Positions 7,586-16,686 are shown, numbered from the stretch's first letter. The stretch: DNA of 64,000 bases from Chryseobacterium sp. SNU WT5 (GCF_007362475.1 NZ_CP041687.1:1240001-1304000); one strand, 5' to 3'. Notes: generated by a model from the sequence alone, not told the origin. Translations and numbers: made by a program.

Positions 7586-9595
7586 ATGAACGGAAGAATT
7601 TTAGAACTAGCAAGAAACCCAGCATTATTTCAAATCAACGATTTGGAATTACTGAATAGTGAGATTCAGAAGCACCCCTATATCCAAAGCTTACGTGCTT
7701 TGCACTTACTGGGAACCCATCGGTTAAAGCCCGAGAATTACTCAAACGAACTTTCTATAACTGCAGCTTATACGACTGATAAAAAAATACTGTATCAACT
7801 CATTAATTCAGTTGAAGAAAAAACAACGCCGGTAGAAACCGCTCCAGAAGTAGAAGCTAAACAACCAGAGCCGACAAAAGAACCAGAAGATAAGTTTTGC
7901 GAAATTAAATCGAATCCGATTGAAGCTCCAACACCCGTTTTCATTAATGGAGAATTAAACCGAATACTTTTTGAAGGAGAAGAAGACTTTCTGGACAGAG
8001 AACCAGACAGTATAGATTTGGAATCTACCATTGAGTCTGGACAACTGGTAACTCAAAAACCGGATCAGGTAAATACATCTGCAGCCAATACAGAAGAAGT
8101 ACAAAACTTATCTATTGATTCTGAAGCTGAAAATATACTTAAAGAAGAGATCATTAAAGAAAATCCTGGTATAGAAGATCAATCTAAAGTTGAACAGACA
8201 CCTGAAATTAATTTACCAGAGGTAAATAGGGAAGAAAACTCGAAAATCACGAATACAGATAACGATAATGAGTTTTCTGAAATGCCCGTTGTAGAAAACT
8301 TTAGTCCTGAAAAAATTGTTAAAGAAGAAGAAATTGAAGAGGATAAACAGGTCATAAAAAAGGCTGAAAATGTAAGCTTTCATGAAGTAGAAGAGTTACT
8401 ACCAAAAGTAGAACTTGATAACGAGGAAAAAAAGACAGAAAACGAGGAAAAGCAAAAATTCACTGAATCCGCTGATGCTGAAAACTTTAGCAAAGAAGAA
8501 ATTGTAGTAGAAGAAAATATTTCCGAAGAACAACCAGTTGTTGAAGATTCCTCTGAACTAAGCTTTCACGCAATGGATGAATTCTTACCAGAGGTGAAAA
8601 TTACTGTAAACGCTGAAAAGTCGGAAATTCAGGAAGCTCCAAAACCTTCAGTGAACAAACATGAGGAGGAAATGAAACGCTTAATTGCCGAAGTAGAGGC
8701 CAAAGTAAAAGCTGCAAAAAAACCGACTACCAATTCTAATGAAGATGATCAGATTCCTGCAAATGCAGATGTTAATTTTGGTGAAACTCAAAGTTTTGAC
8801 ATTAAGAAAGAAGACAAACCAACTGATAGAATAGAAGAACTTATAGTTAAGGGCACTCAACAGAAGAAAGAACAAATTCAAGAAGAAAAATCTCCCATAA
8901 AGGAACAGCAAGCAGCAGCAAGTATTGATTCAGTTGTAAAAGAAGCAAAATCGGCATGGAAACCGATGTCCTTTTCAGCGAACACGCCGGATGCTCTTAT
9001 TTCAAAAAAGAATCAAGAAATTCCAGTAAAAAAAGAAGAAATTTCAACTGGAATTATCGAGACTGGAAAAAAGGCAGAAACTGAAGCTAACAAAAACCAA
9101 GAAACTCAATCGATGGAAAGAACTGCTTTTAATGTTTCTTTCTTTTCGGAAAATGTATCTCCTTTAAGTGAAGAGGAAAACCAAAATCATAAAATAACCG
9201 CAGAGAAATCTAAGGTTGAAGAGCTCGTCAATAGCAATGTTCCTACTTTTATAAATACTTGGCAAAATTGGTTGAAAATTAATCGCACAGAAGGTCAGAC
9301 AAAAGAAAAATTAGAGATCTCGATCACAGAGATCAAGAATAAAGTCATTGAAAATTTTATCGAAAAAGAACCTCGGATCTCCAAATTAAAAGATGAGTCA
9401 GATTTCGTGATCAAAGAAAAAAATGATGACATTTCGCATTTGATGACTGAGACGCTAGCAAATCTGTATATAGAGCAAAAACTATACGCCAAGGCAATTA
9501 AAGCCTTCGTAATTCTTTCGAAAAAACATCCAAAAAAGAAAGCATATTTCGAAGAGAAAATAAAGGAAATTAAAGAATTGCGCCAAAATAAGTAA
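7586..9595 (+). CDS. Acidic, low-complexity protein with internal repeats and a TPR-like C-terminus
   Basis: 669 residues and no signal peptide. The N-terminal ~70 residues (start MNGRILELARNP, then IQKHPYIQSLRALHLLGTHR) look like a folded helical domain. Residues about 75-530 are dominated by Glu and Lys and likely disordered. Within them is an imperfect duplication: a unit beginning ENFSPEKIV near residue 235 and one beginning ENFSKEEIV near residue 297, each ending in a SFHxxxExLPxV motif. The last ~45 residues contain NLYIEQKLYAKAIKAFVILS, a TPR-like helix pair. It is the last gene of the sigma-54 activator/lptE operon and is closed by a strong terminator. Function unknown; the context hints at envelope biogenesis, possibly as a scaffold. 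Confidence 0.75.
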   Translation: MNGRILELARNPALFQINDLELLNSEIQKHPYIQSLRALHLLGTHRLKPENYSNELSITAAYTTDKKILYQLINSVEEKTTPVETAPEVEAKQPEPTKEPEDKFCEIKSNPIEAPTPVFINGELNRILFEGEEDFLDREPDSIDLESTIESGQLVTQKPDQVNTSAANTEEVQNLSIDSEAENILKEEIIKENPGIEDQSKVEQTPEINLPEVNREENSKITNTDNDNEFSEMPVVENFSPEKIVKEEEIEEDKQVIKKAENVSFHEVEELLPKVELDNEEKKTENEEKQKFTESADAENFSKEEIVVEENISEEQPVVEDSSELSFHAMDEFLPEVKITVNAEKSEIQEAPKPSVNKHEEEMKRLIAEVEAKVKAAKKPTTNSNEDDQIPANADVNFGETQSFDIKKEDKPTDRIEELIVKGTQQKKEQIQEEKSPIKEQQAAASIDSVVKEAKSAWKPMSFSANTPDALISKKNQEIPVKKEEISTGIIETGKKAETEANKNQETQSMERTAFNVSFFSENVSPLSEEENQNHKITAEKSKVEELVNSNVPTFINTWQNWLKINRTEGQTKEKLEISITEIKNKVIENFIEKEPRISKLKDESDFVIKEKNDDISHLMTETLANLYIEQKLYAKAIKAFVILSKKHPKKKAYFEEKIKEIKELRQNK

Positions 9596-9602
9596 AAAAA
9601 AT

Positions 9603-9635
9603 AAAGCCGTTTCATAACCAAATGAAACGGCTTTT
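9603..9635. terminator. Strong bidirectional terminator
   Basis: A perfect 13-bp stem (9603-9615 with 9622-9634, core GCCGTTTCAT/ATGAAACGGC) with an AACCAA loop. T runs in both orientations serve the acidic protein gene (+) and the DUF4126 gene (-). Confidence 0.9.
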
Positions 9636-9724
9636 CTTATTGTTTTCTGATGATCTCCTATCCGAGAATGATGCCCAAACATTTCAATATCAAAGGGTGA
9701 ACTGAATACGGTGAAGGCTTTCTT

Positions 9725-10372
9725 TCATTCTATATCTTTTCGATCAACCGCTTGAACCTTAATAATTTTTGCGCTCCGATCTGTTTTAATGTTTCTAAAT
9801 TTCCGCCAGAGCTTTTTTCCTAATATCAATACAATCACAACTAAAATGATCGTAGCAATAAAGGCGATGACCGGAGCTGCTAACGCAAGAAACGACATAA
9901 TCCCTGCACCAGCAGTTTCAGTTGTTGCCACAACCGAGTTGCCCAGTCCTCCTGTAGTAGCTGTAGACGCAACCCGTGTTCCGGCAAAACCAGAACTGAT
10001 CGCTGCGGCTGTTCCTCCTCCTGCAATCAAAGCCAAAGCCCATTGTGGAAAAGTTCCCATATCTGCAAATTGACTAGCGAACATTACGGAACCGGCAACC
10101 GTTGCAAGCGGTACTGAAATTGTATCTAAAAGATGATCAATAAATGGAATGTAATACGCCATAATCTCAACAATCGTAGCAATTGCAGTAGTGATCAAAA
10201 CCGGCAAGCCTGCTAACCACTGAAAACTTTCATTCATGGGAATCCATCCTAGATAAGATGCAAGACTCACGGCAAACATAGGTAAGAAAACCCGAAATCC
10301 TGTTGCAGCAGCTAAACCAATGCCCATAAAGGCACTGAGTAGATAAGGTAAATACGGTATAGTATCCAGCAT
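9725..10372 (-). CDS. DUF4126 family integral membrane protein
   Basis: 215 residues, mostly hydrophobic, with about five or six predicted membrane segments. The Gly/Ala/Thr-rich central region (IAGGGTAAAISSGFAGTRVA) and the N-terminal segment GLAAATGFRVFLPMF are typical of DUF4126. The C-terminus after the last helix is basic (KKLWRKFRN) and probably cytoplasmic. Biochemical function is not established for the family. It lies 63 bases downstream of rnpA on the same strand and may share its transcript. Confidence 0.85.
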   Translation of the reverse strand: MLDTIPYLPYLLSAFMGIGLAAATGFRVFLPMFAVSLASYLGWIPMNESFQWLAGLPVLITTAIATIVEIMAYYIPFIDHLLDTISVPLATVAGSVMFASQFADMGTFPQWALALIAGGGTAAAISSGFAGTRVASTATTGGLGNSVVATTETAGAGIMSFLALAAPVIAFIATIILVVIVLILGKKLWRKFRNIKTDRSAKIIKVQAVDRKDIE

Positions 10373-10435
10373 CTTTTTTTAATCTAAAATAATTTATAAT
10401 TCAAATTTACAAAAAGCATTGAAATTTTACGTAAT

Positions 10436-10816
10436 TTATTTAACTGATTCACAAAGCTTTAAGAAATTTTCTTCTACGATCTTGAAATGTTCAGGTTCTT
10501 TACTGGAAATCCAAAAGACCATAGACAACGAATTTGAGCCAAACTTACTAACAAACAGGTCTTTATTTAATCGATAGCATTCCCGCAACAATCTCTTAAT
10601 TCTGTTACGATCGTGGGCTTTTTTAAAATGCTTTTTAGACACAGAAACTCCAACCTTTTGGTTGTCAAAAGTAAAATCTTCTTGTGGTTTTTTATCTAAA
10701 TTAAGCGTAATAATTCTAATATTCTCACAAGTCTTCCATTTCCCTTTTTCGAAAAGAAGACCTATTTCTTTCTTATGTTTCAGTTTTTCTTCTCTCGGAA
10801 ATTTGAAATCACTCAT
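10436..10816 (-). CDS. rnpA: Ribonuclease P protein component
   Basis: A 126-residue basic protein subunit of RNase P, which removes 5' leaders from pre-tRNAs together with the RNA subunit. The N-terminal FPREEKLKHKKEIGLLFEKG and the signature RNxxKRxxRE segment (RNRIKRLLRECYRLN) are clear. Its start overlaps the end of tcdA by 8 bases, implying coupling. rpmH, its common neighbour in other bacteria, is not next to it here. Confidence 0.93.
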   Translation of the reverse strand: MSDFKFPREEKLKHKKEIGLLFEKGKWKTCENIRIITLNLDKKPQEDFTFDNQKVGVSVSKKHFKKAHDRNRIKRLLRECYRLNKDLFVSKFGSNSLSMVFWISSKEPEHFKIVEENFLKLCESVK

Positions 10817-11537
10817 CTTTTTTTATTAAATAATTAATGACTTCCGCAGCAGCATACAAACCAAAGATCGCTGGTATATAACTGATCGTACCATAAAAAG
10901 ATCTTTTAAAATTCGTTCCATCTGTTAATTTTAAACTTTCTTCATCCTGAATTTCAGAAGAAAAAACACAACGTACGCCTTTATCTATATTTTCCTTCTT
11001 CAAGCGTTTTCTAACTTGTTTGGCAAGATGGCAACTTTGCGTTTTGTGAATATCGCGAACCAACACTTTGGCGGGGTCCATTTTCCCACCAGCTCCCATA
11101 CAGCTTACGATTTTCACTTTTCGCCTTCTGGCGCTCAAAATAAGATTAACTTTTGGCGAAACACTATCAATACAATCCAGAACATAATTGAACGTTTGAT
11201 TTTCAAAAATAGCTTCCATATCCTCAGGATGGAGAAATTGATTAATTTCTGTTAGATCCAAATTTGGATTTATATCTAAAAGCCGTTCGCCTACCAATTC
11301 AACTTTCGGTTTTCCAATCGTAGAATTTAAGGCTGGCAACTGTCGGTTGATGTTGGTCATGTCAACCGTATCTCCATCAACAATAGTCATTTTACCAACT
11401 CCTGCTCTCGCTAAAAATTCGGCAGCGAAGGAGCCAACACCACCTAAACCTACCACTAAAAGATTTGCTTTTTGCAGTTTATGTAAGCCGCTTTCCTTAA
11501 TCAGCAATTCTGTTCTTTCGAGCCAGTCGTTATTCAT
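10809..11537 (-). CDS. tcdA: tRNA threonylcarbamoyladenosine dehydratase (ThiF/E1-like)
   Basis: An E1-like adenylating enzyme that cyclises t6A37 of tRNA to ct6A. The ATP-binding GLGGVGSFAAEFLARAGVG lies at residues about 30-48, followed by the acidic and metal-proximal IVDGDTVDMTNINRQ. The SCMGAGGKMDP segment is characteristic of the TcdA (YgdL/CsdL) group. 242 residues, normal length. It overlaps rnpA downstream by 8 bases and follows the TatD gene by 1 base, so tatD-tcdA-rnpA form a compact operon biased to RNA metabolism. Confidence 0.92.
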   Translation of the reverse strand: MNNDWLERTELLIKESGLHKLQKANLLVVGLGGVGSFAAEFLARAGVGKMTIVDGDTVDMTNINRQLPALNSTIGKPKVELVGERLLDINPNLDLTEINQFLHPEDMEAIFENQTFNYVLDCIDSVSPKVNLILSARRRKVKIVSCMGAGGKMDPAKVLVRDIHKTQSCHLAKQVRKRLKKENIDKGVRCVFSSEIQDEESLKLTDGTNFKRSFYGTISYIPAIFGLYAAAEVINYLIKKDE

Positions 11538-11538
11538 T

Positions 11539-12168
11539 TTAAAGGGGAATATTAAAAATTTTTAGATTTTCTTCAATTTGTTTAATGAGATTTTCTATTT
11601 TTATATTTTTCAAATCTGCTACTTTTTGATAAATTAATTGAAGATCAATATCAGAATCATCGGTCTCTAGAAATAATTTTTCGCAGGGAAAATCTTTTAC
11701 AAATTCCTGCAAATTTACATTTTGCAAAACGGATTTTCCAAAACTTAAATAAAAATCATGTTTTTGTAATTCTACACCAATGGATTTTCTTTTGTTATAG
11801 CCGTGAATCACCATTGGAACCTTTGCCATCTTTTTAAAATGAAGCAACTGCGAAAACCTTCGAACACAATGAATAATTAAAGGTTTGTTTCTTTCATTGG
11901 CCAGTTCAATCTGCCACTTAAATATTTTTTCCTGTACTTCATCTTCAATTTTACTCAAACCATCTAAACCGCATTCCCCGATTGCTAAACACCTCGAAAG
12001 TTGAGTGACCTCCGATAACCACTCAAATTGCAGTTCGGTAATACCCTCACTTAAAGCAGGATGAATCCCTGCAGAATAACAACCGTCTGGTGGTGTTTGG
12101 TTCAAATGAAGATTATAAATCCCCGAATGCTTCGTTAATTGATGATGGTGAAAATCAAAAAAAGTCAT
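11539..12168 (-). CDS. TatD-family metal-dependent hydrolase
   Basis: A compact TIM-barrel hydrolase of about 209 residues, shorter than the roughly 255 of classic TatD. Motifs: DFHHH at the N-terminus (the HxH metal ligands), GIHPAL, AIGECGLDG (metal-bridging Glu), LIIHCVRRF, MVIHGYN and LFLETDD. TatD enzymes are 3'-5' DNA exonucleases or deoxyribonucleases. I set the start at the ATG at 12168. A TTG two codons upstream lies inside a TATTTTTG -7 box (12172-12179), so it would precede the transcription start. The predicted mRNA is essentially leaderless. Confidence 0.85.
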   Translation of the reverse strand: MTFFDFHHHQLTKHSGIYNLHLNQTPPDGCYSAGIHPALSEGITELQFEWLSEVTQLSRCLAIGECGLDGLSKIEDEVQEKIFKWQIELANERNKPLIIHCVRRFSQLLHFKKMAKVPMVIHGYNKRKSIGVELQKHDFYLSFGKSVLQNVNLQEFVKDFPCEKLFLETDDSDIDLQLIYQKVADLKNIKIENLIKQIEENLKIFNIPL

Positions 12169-12171
12169 TCT

Positions 12172-12179
12172 CAAAAATA
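12172..12179 (-). promoter_or_regulatory. -7 box for the tatD-tcdA-rnpA operon
   Basis: CAAAAATA on the + strand reads TATTTTTG on the - strand. The predicted start of transcription falls within a base or two of the ATG at 12168. No TTTG is found at the ideal upstream spacing. Confidence 0.5.
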
Positions 12180-12262
12180 GGTAAAAAAGTCAAAAACCGT
12201 CGTTAAACGTTTGTTTCAAATTGTGTTAAATTTTTCTTAACTTTACTTCAAACTATTCCTGT

Positions 12263-12889
12263 ATGAAGAAGAAATTTACTGAAAAACAAATCCACATTTT
12301 AAATGTTGCGGAGAAATTGATCGCAAAGAAAGGGTTTGAAGGAACCTCAGTAAGAGATATTTCTTCGAATGCGAACATTAATGTTGCAATGATCTCCTAT
12401 TACTTTGGATCAAAAGAAAAGATGATGTCGTACCTTTATCGGTATCGCGTGCAAAAAACCAGAGAGAGTTTTGCGGAATTTGCAGAAGTGATCCGGGAGG
12501 GCAAACCAGAGATGCAGATGAAAGAACTGGTTAAGTATGTCGTAACACAACTTTTCAAGTTCAATTATTTCCACGGTTTTGTAACACAGGAATTACGGCA
12601 CACGGAACATTTAAAAGAAGATCTACTGGAGTTTTATACCACTTTCACTTCCAAAATTGACGACGTAATTAAAAAAGGAGTTACTTCTGGAGTATTTACA
12701 AACGCTCCGAAACCAGAAGATATTCTTACCTTAATTGTAGGCTCCTCTCTTTTCGTGATCAGAAATAAAAATTTTTACGAATTATATGTGTCTGGTCAAG
12801 AAGAAAATTACTTGGAAGAAGCGGAGAAAAAAATTATGGCAAACCTATTAGTAACAGTTTTCTCGTTAATTGGTTATCAAACTGATTAA
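12263..12889 (+). CDS. TetR/AcrR-family transcriptional regulator
   Basis: 208 residues. The N-terminal helix-turn-helix is canonical: ILNVAEKLIAKKGFEGTSVR, then SSNANINVAMISYYFGSKEKM, with the YYFGSKE turn typical of TetR. The C-terminal ligand-binding half is helical and divergent, so no ligand can be named. It is divergent from the tatD operon with about 90 bases between the starts and lies 101 bases upstream of bamD on the same strand. bamD has its own promoter box, so a shared transcript is uncertain. A possible local target is the tatD operon; this is inference. Confidence 0.92.
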   Translation: MKKKFTEKQIHILNVAEKLIAKKGFEGTSVRDISSNANINVAMISYYFGSKEKMMSYLYRYRVQKTRESFAEFAEVIREGKPEMQMKELVKYVVTQLFKFNYFHGFVTQELRHTEHLKEDLLEFYTTFTSKIDDVIKKGVTSGVFTNAPKPEDILTLIVGSSLFVIRNKNFYELYVSGQEENYLEEAEKKIMANLLVTVFSLIGYQTD

Positions 12890-12937
12890 ATAAATAGTTA
12901 AATTATCATAAAAAAAAATCTATTGACAAAAAAGTTA

Positions 12938-12945
12938 TATTTTTG
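12938..12945 (+). promoter_or_regulatory. -7 box for bamD
   Basis: TATTTTTG matches TAnnTTTG. The predicted start near 12950 lies downstream of the TTG at 12943, which supports the ATG at 12991 as the true bamD start. A TTGAC upstream (12923) is too close to be an ideal -33. Confidence 0.5.
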
Positions 12946-12990
12946 CACACTGAACCGCGGAAATTCAAAAATTTCTGCAATATTATATTT

Positions 12991-13890
12991 ATGAAAAAGT
13001 ATTTAATAATTGCTCTTGCATTCTTTGCATTATCTGCCTGCAACAGACAACAGGATTTGGCATTGAAAAGTGCGGATAAAGATTATATCCTAAAAGTTGC
13101 GAACGAAAAATTTGAAAAGAAAAAGTGGAAAGACGCTTTGGCCCTGTACGAAAGACTTTCTAATTTAGTTGCTGGAACAGATGATGCCCCAAATGTGGTA
13201 TACAATTCTGCCTATGCGAACTATTATGATAAAAACTACAAGTTAGCCGGCCATCAGTTTAAGAATTTTGCAGTAACATTTCCACAAGATCCGCGAACTG
13301 AGGAAGCATCTTACCTGTCGGCTCTTTGCTACTACGAAGGTAGTATGGATTACAACTTAGACCAGACAAGTACAGAATTAGCGATTAATGAATTGCAAAA
13401 CTTTCTTAATAGCTACCCCAATTCTGACCGCGCAAAAAACATCAACGAACTGATTGATGAATTAACTTATAAGTTAGAATTTAAAGCGTATGAGAACGCG
13501 AAACAATATTATAAGATGGCCGAATACAAAGCAGCAACTACTTCTTTTGAAAATGTTCTGAACGACTTCCCAAGTACAAAATTACGTACGAAAATCTATG
13601 ATTATATTCTACAATCTAAATATGAATTAGCTGTAAACTCACAATATCAATTGAAGAAAGACCGTATTGAAAGTGCTTTGGCTTTTACAAAACAGATTGA
13701 AAAAGAAATGCCGGGAACTGATCTAAGCAAGACTGCTGTCGATCTTCGAGGTAAATTAGCCAAAGAAAAAGAAAGCTTTCTGGAGCTTGAGAAAAAAGTC
13801 GAAGCTCGTAACAAAGAGATTAGAGAAAAACAAAAAGAAGCGGAAGCAAAAATCAATTTGGAAAAAGAGAAAGAAAGTGCAGAGAAATAA
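12991..13890 (+). CDS. bamD: Outer membrane assembly lipoprotein BamD
   Basis: An essential lipoprotein of the BAM complex that inserts beta-barrel proteins into the outer membrane. The start is the ATG at 12991. It gives a clean lipoprotein signal MKKYLIIALAFFALSAC with lipobox LSAC; an upstream TTG adds 16 unlikely residues and precedes the predicted transcription start. TPR repeats follow: WKDALALYERL, YKLAGHQFKNFAVTFPQDPR, LNSYPNSDRAKN, YKAATTSFENVLNDFPST. The C-terminus (from about residue 260) is a charged Lys/Glu coiled coil. It heads the conserved Bacteroidota order bamD-rpoZ-coaBC-DUF4835-recN. Confidence 0.95.
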   Translation: MKKYLIIALAFFALSACNRQQDLALKSADKDYILKVANEKFEKKKWKDALALYERLSNLVAGTDDAPNVVYNSAYANYYDKNYKLAGHQFKNFAVTFPQDPRTEEASYLSALCYYEGSMDYNLDQTSTELAINELQNFLNSYPNSDRAKNINELIDELTYKLEFKAYENAKQYYKMAEYKAATTSFENVLNDFPSTKLRTKIYDYILQSKYELAVNSQYQLKKDRIESALAFTKQIEKEMPGTDLSKTAVDLRGKLAKEKESFLELEKKVEARNKEIREKQKEAEAKINLEKEKESAEK

Positions 13891-13947
13891 AGCTACATGA
13901 TGTCGCGGTACATCTCTTATCTAGCAATATTTCCACCAACAGTGACT

Positions 13948-13977
13948 TTTGAAATTAAAAGATAATCACTACATTTG
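13948..13977 (+). promoter_or_regulatory. Promoter for rpoZ
   Basis: TTTG (13948-13951), an 18-base spacer and TACATTTG (13970-13977), a near-ideal Bacteroidota primary sigma promoter. Predicted leader to the ATG at 14007 is about 25 bases. Confidence 0.75.
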
Positions 13978-14006
13978 CAAATTCCAAATATAACAACCAA
14001 CTGAAA

Positions 14007-14330
14007 ATGAGCGTAAAAGATTCTAAAGCCGAATTAAGTACTATAACTTACGATAGAGATAAAATTGAAGAGAATGTAGGTTCTATCTATGAAGCGATCG
14101 TGGTAATGGGAAAGAGAGCAGAGCAGATCAATGCTGAAATTCGTTCTGAACTTCATAATAAACTAGACGAATTTGCGGTGCACAATTCAACTCTTGAAGA
14201 AGTTTTCGAAAATAAAGAACAAATTGAAATTTCTAAGCATTACGAAAAACTTCCAAAACCAACTTCAATTGCAATTCAAGAATGGTTAGATGAAGAGATC
14301 TACTATAGAAAAACAGACGAAAGAAACTAA
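14007..14330 (+). CDS. rpoZ: DNA-directed RNA polymerase omega subunit
   Basis: A 107-residue protein of the Bacteroidota omega type. The core GSIYEAIVVMGKRAEQINAE corresponds to the conserved N-terminal helices that cradle the beta' C-terminus. The remainder (HNKLDEFAVHNSTLEE, EISKHYEKLPKPTSIAIQEW) is the phylum-specific extension. It has its own strong promoter and an intrinsic terminator immediately after it, so it is likely monocistronic. Confidence 0.92.
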   Translation: MSVKDSKAELSTITYDRDKIEENVGSIYEAIVVMGKRAEQINAEIRSELHNKLDEFAVHNSTLEEVFENKEQIEISKHYEKLPKPTSIAIQEWLDEEIYYRKTDERN

Positions 14331-14353
14331 TTATTTATTTCTTTAATTATTAT

Positions 14354-14387
14354 AAAAGTCGCGAAACAACTGGTTCGTGACTTTTTT
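14354..14387 (+). terminator. Intrinsic terminator after rpoZ
   Basis: A 12-bp stem (14354-14365 with 14374-14385, one G-U pair; core AAAAGTC/GACTTTT), an 8-base loop and a T run. Confidence 0.85.
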
Positions 14388-14467
14388 ATTTAAATAGCGT
14401 AATTAGTGAAACACCATCTTCATTAATTAAAATTTAAGTAAATTCGTTTCACTTTAAAATTACCTCA

Positions 14468-15664
14468 ATGAAACTTCAGGATAAGAAAGTACTACTCTGC
14501 ATTTCTGGCGGAATTGCTGCCTACAAAATTAATTACCTCATCAGAGATCTTATCAAAAAAGGTGCTGAAGTTCAAGTTTTAATGACGCCTTCCGCGGAAC
14601 AGTTTGTTTCTAAACTAACGCTATCTACCCTTTCCAAAAATCCAGTTTACAGCGACTTTTATTCTGAAAACGGAACATGGAACAATCATGTAGAATTTGC
14701 ACTCTGGGCAGATGTTATGATACTTGCACCTTGCACCGCAAATACCTTATCGAAAATGGTCCACGGGACTTGTGACAATTTAGTTCTTGCAACTTATATG
14801 TCTGCAAAATGCCCTGTATTTATTGCGCCTGCAATGGATTTGGATATGTATCAACATCCTTCTACCAAACAAAACTTAGAATTAGCAGAAGACTTCGGAC
14901 ATCATATCATTCCTGCTGAAGATGGTGAACTGGCAAGTGGTTTATCTGGTCAAGGACGAATGGCTGAACCAGAAACGATTGCAAGAAAAATAGCAGATTT
15001 CTTTCAAACCAATAAAACATTAGAGAACAAAACCGTACTCATTACGGCCGGACCAACTTATGAAGCGATTGATCCGGTTCGATTTATCGGAAATCACTCT
15101 TCGGGTAAAATGGGCTTTTCAATAGCGGAAGAAGCTGCCAACCGAGGTGCCAAAGTGATTCTTATATCAGGTCCCAGTTCTGAGAAAATACAGCATTCCA
15201 ACATAGAAATTTACCGTGTTACCTCCGCAAAAGAAATGTTTGATAAAGTCTTTGAACATTATCATGATGCAGATATTGCAATTGCCAGCGCTGCTGTTGC
15301 AGATTACGCTCCGAAAGTAATTGCAAAAGAAAAAATCAAAAAGAATGATGATTCTTTAACTATAGAATTAGTTAAAAATCCCGACATTCTGAAAACAATG
15401 GGTGAAAGGAAAACCACACAATTTCTTGTTGGTTTTGCGCTGGAGACTCAAAACGAAGAAGAAAATGCGAAAGGAAAGCTGCACAAGAAAAATCTCGACA
15501 TGATTGTACTCAATTCATTGAAAGATGAAGGTGCTGGTTTCAAAGGAGCTACCAATAAAATTAAGATCATCACCGAATCAACTTTAAACGAATTCTCTTT
15601 AAAATCTAAAAAAGAAGTTGCGAAGGATATTTTAAATTTTGTTGAAGAACAGATTTTGAAATAA
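14468..15664 (+). CDS. coaBC: Bifunctional phosphopantothenoylcysteine decarboxylase / phosphopantothenate-cysteine ligase
   Basis: Catalyses two consecutive steps of coenzyme A synthesis. The N-terminal FMN-dependent CoaC domain (residues about 1-180) shows the flavoprotein start LLCISGGIAAYK, the catalytic His in NHVEFALWAD, and LAPCTANTLSKMVHGTCDNL with the active-site Cys. The C-terminal CoaB domain has ITAGPTYEAIDPVRFIGNHS, the AAVADYAP segment and the KxKK loop (IKKND) that binds the acyl-cytidylate intermediate. 398 residues, normal. The DUF4835 gene follows 37 bases after the stop. Confidence 0.96.
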   Translation: MKLQDKKVLLCISGGIAAYKINYLIRDLIKKGAEVQVLMTPSAEQFVSKLTLSTLSKNPVYSDFYSENGTWNNHVEFALWADVMILAPCTANTLSKMVHGTCDNLVLATYMSAKCPVFIAPAMDLDMYQHPSTKQNLELAEDFGHHIIPAEDGELASGLSGQGRMAEPETIARKIADFFQTNKTLENKTVLITAGPTYEAIDPVRFIGNHSSGKMGFSIAEEAANRGAKVILISGPSSEKIQHSNIEIYRVTSAKEMFDKVFEHYHDADIAIASAAVADYAPKVIAKEKIKKNDDSLTIELVKNPDILKTMGERKTTQFLVGFALETQNEEENAKGKLHKKNLDMIVLNSLKDEGAGFKGATNKIKIITESTLNEFSLKSKKEVAKDILNFVEEQILK

Positions 15665-15701
15665 TATGTCTAAATTCCCGTTTTCAATTTTTAATGCAAC
15701 A

Positions 15702-16607
15702 ATGAAGAAATTTTTCACTCTTTTTATTATACTCCTTTCTTTTCAAATCAGTTTTGCGCAAGAACTTATTGCAAATGTGCAAGTTAACGCCGAGCAATTA
15801 GGCGGAAGTAATACTCAGGTATTTAAGACGTTAGAAAAGAATCTAAGGGATTTCATCAACAATACCAGTTGGACAGGAAAGAAATTGCAGAATTTTGAGA
15901 AGATCAAATGTAATTTCGCGATTATCATCAATGAAAGAAGTGGCAGTAACAGTTTTAAAGCCAGCATCGTGGTACAAGCTGTTCGTCCGGTTTTCAACAC
16001 CACTTACGAAACGCCACTATTGAATCTCAATGATACCAATTTTGCTTTTGACTATACCGAAAACGAAAATCTTGTTTTTAACGAGCGACAATTTTCAGGT
16101 AAAAATTTAATTGATGTTATCAGCTTTTATGTTTACACAATTTTAGGTTATGATGGCGATAGTTTCAAAGCAAAAGGTGGGCAGGAATGGTTTGAGAAAG
16201 CGCAGAAAATTTCTAACAACTCTCAGAATCAAAACTTTTCCGGCTGGTCTCTAATAGAAGGACCAAGAACAAGAGCCGCCTTAATTGATAATCTGTTAAA
16301 ACCCGAACAGACCATTCTAAGAAACATTTACTACAGCTACCATCGTGCGGGTTTAGATAATCTTGGGAATCAGGACCAGAGTTCTGGTAAGCGAATCGTT
16401 TACGATGCATTGATCCAACTGAAAGAATATGAAAATAATTTCCAGATGAATTATCCTGTAAATGTATTCATCGATACCAAAAAACAGGAAATATTTGACA
16501 TCTTCAATACAGGTAATAATGCAAATGTTAATATGGCAGATCTAAAAGCATTATTTACCATTCTTTCACCGAAGGATATCGACTCCAAATGGAATAAGTG
16601 GAAGTAA
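15702..16607 (+). CDS. DUF4835 family secreted protein
   Basis: I place the start at the ATG at 15702, which gives a signal peptide (MKKFFTLFIILLSFQISFAQ) directly before the mature ELIANVQVNAEQLGG. The in-frame ATG at 15666 would add 12 polar residues ahead of it. The conserved segments FINNTSWTGKK, FAIIINERSGSNSFKA, VQAVRPVFNTTYETPLLN and FYVYTILGYDGDSF define DUF4835. The mature protein of about 280 residues is probably periplasmic or outer-membrane associated. Family function is unknown, but linkage to coaBC and recN is usual in Bacteroidota. Confidence 0.88.
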   Translation: MKKFFTLFIILLSFQISFAQELIANVQVNAEQLGGSNTQVFKTLEKNLRDFINNTSWTGKKLQNFEKIKCNFAIIINERSGSNSFKASIVVQAVRPVFNTTYETPLLNLNDTNFAFDYTENENLVFNERQFSGKNLIDVISFYVYTILGYDGDSFKAKGGQEWFEKAQKISNNSQNQNFSGWSLIEGPRTRAALIDNLLKPEQTILRNIYYSYHRAGLDNLGNQDQSSGKRIVYDALIQLKEYENNFQMNYPVNVFIDTKKQEIFDIFNTGNNANVNMADLKALFTILSPKDIDSKWNKWK

Positions 16608-16686
16608 ATAGTTTTCGAGATTAAGGTATTCATGCGCAAAGTTTAGCATCCACGTTCATTTATTCGCAGAATCTCTTTTAATGTCT

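Noticed and set aside
12943-12990. TTG-initiated N-terminal extension of BamD
   Set aside because: It precedes the predicted transcription start and would bury a perfect lipoprotein signal peptide beginning at 12991.
15666-15701. Upstream ATG for the DUF4835 protein
   Set aside because: Adds 12 residues in front of a clean signal peptide that starts at 15702.
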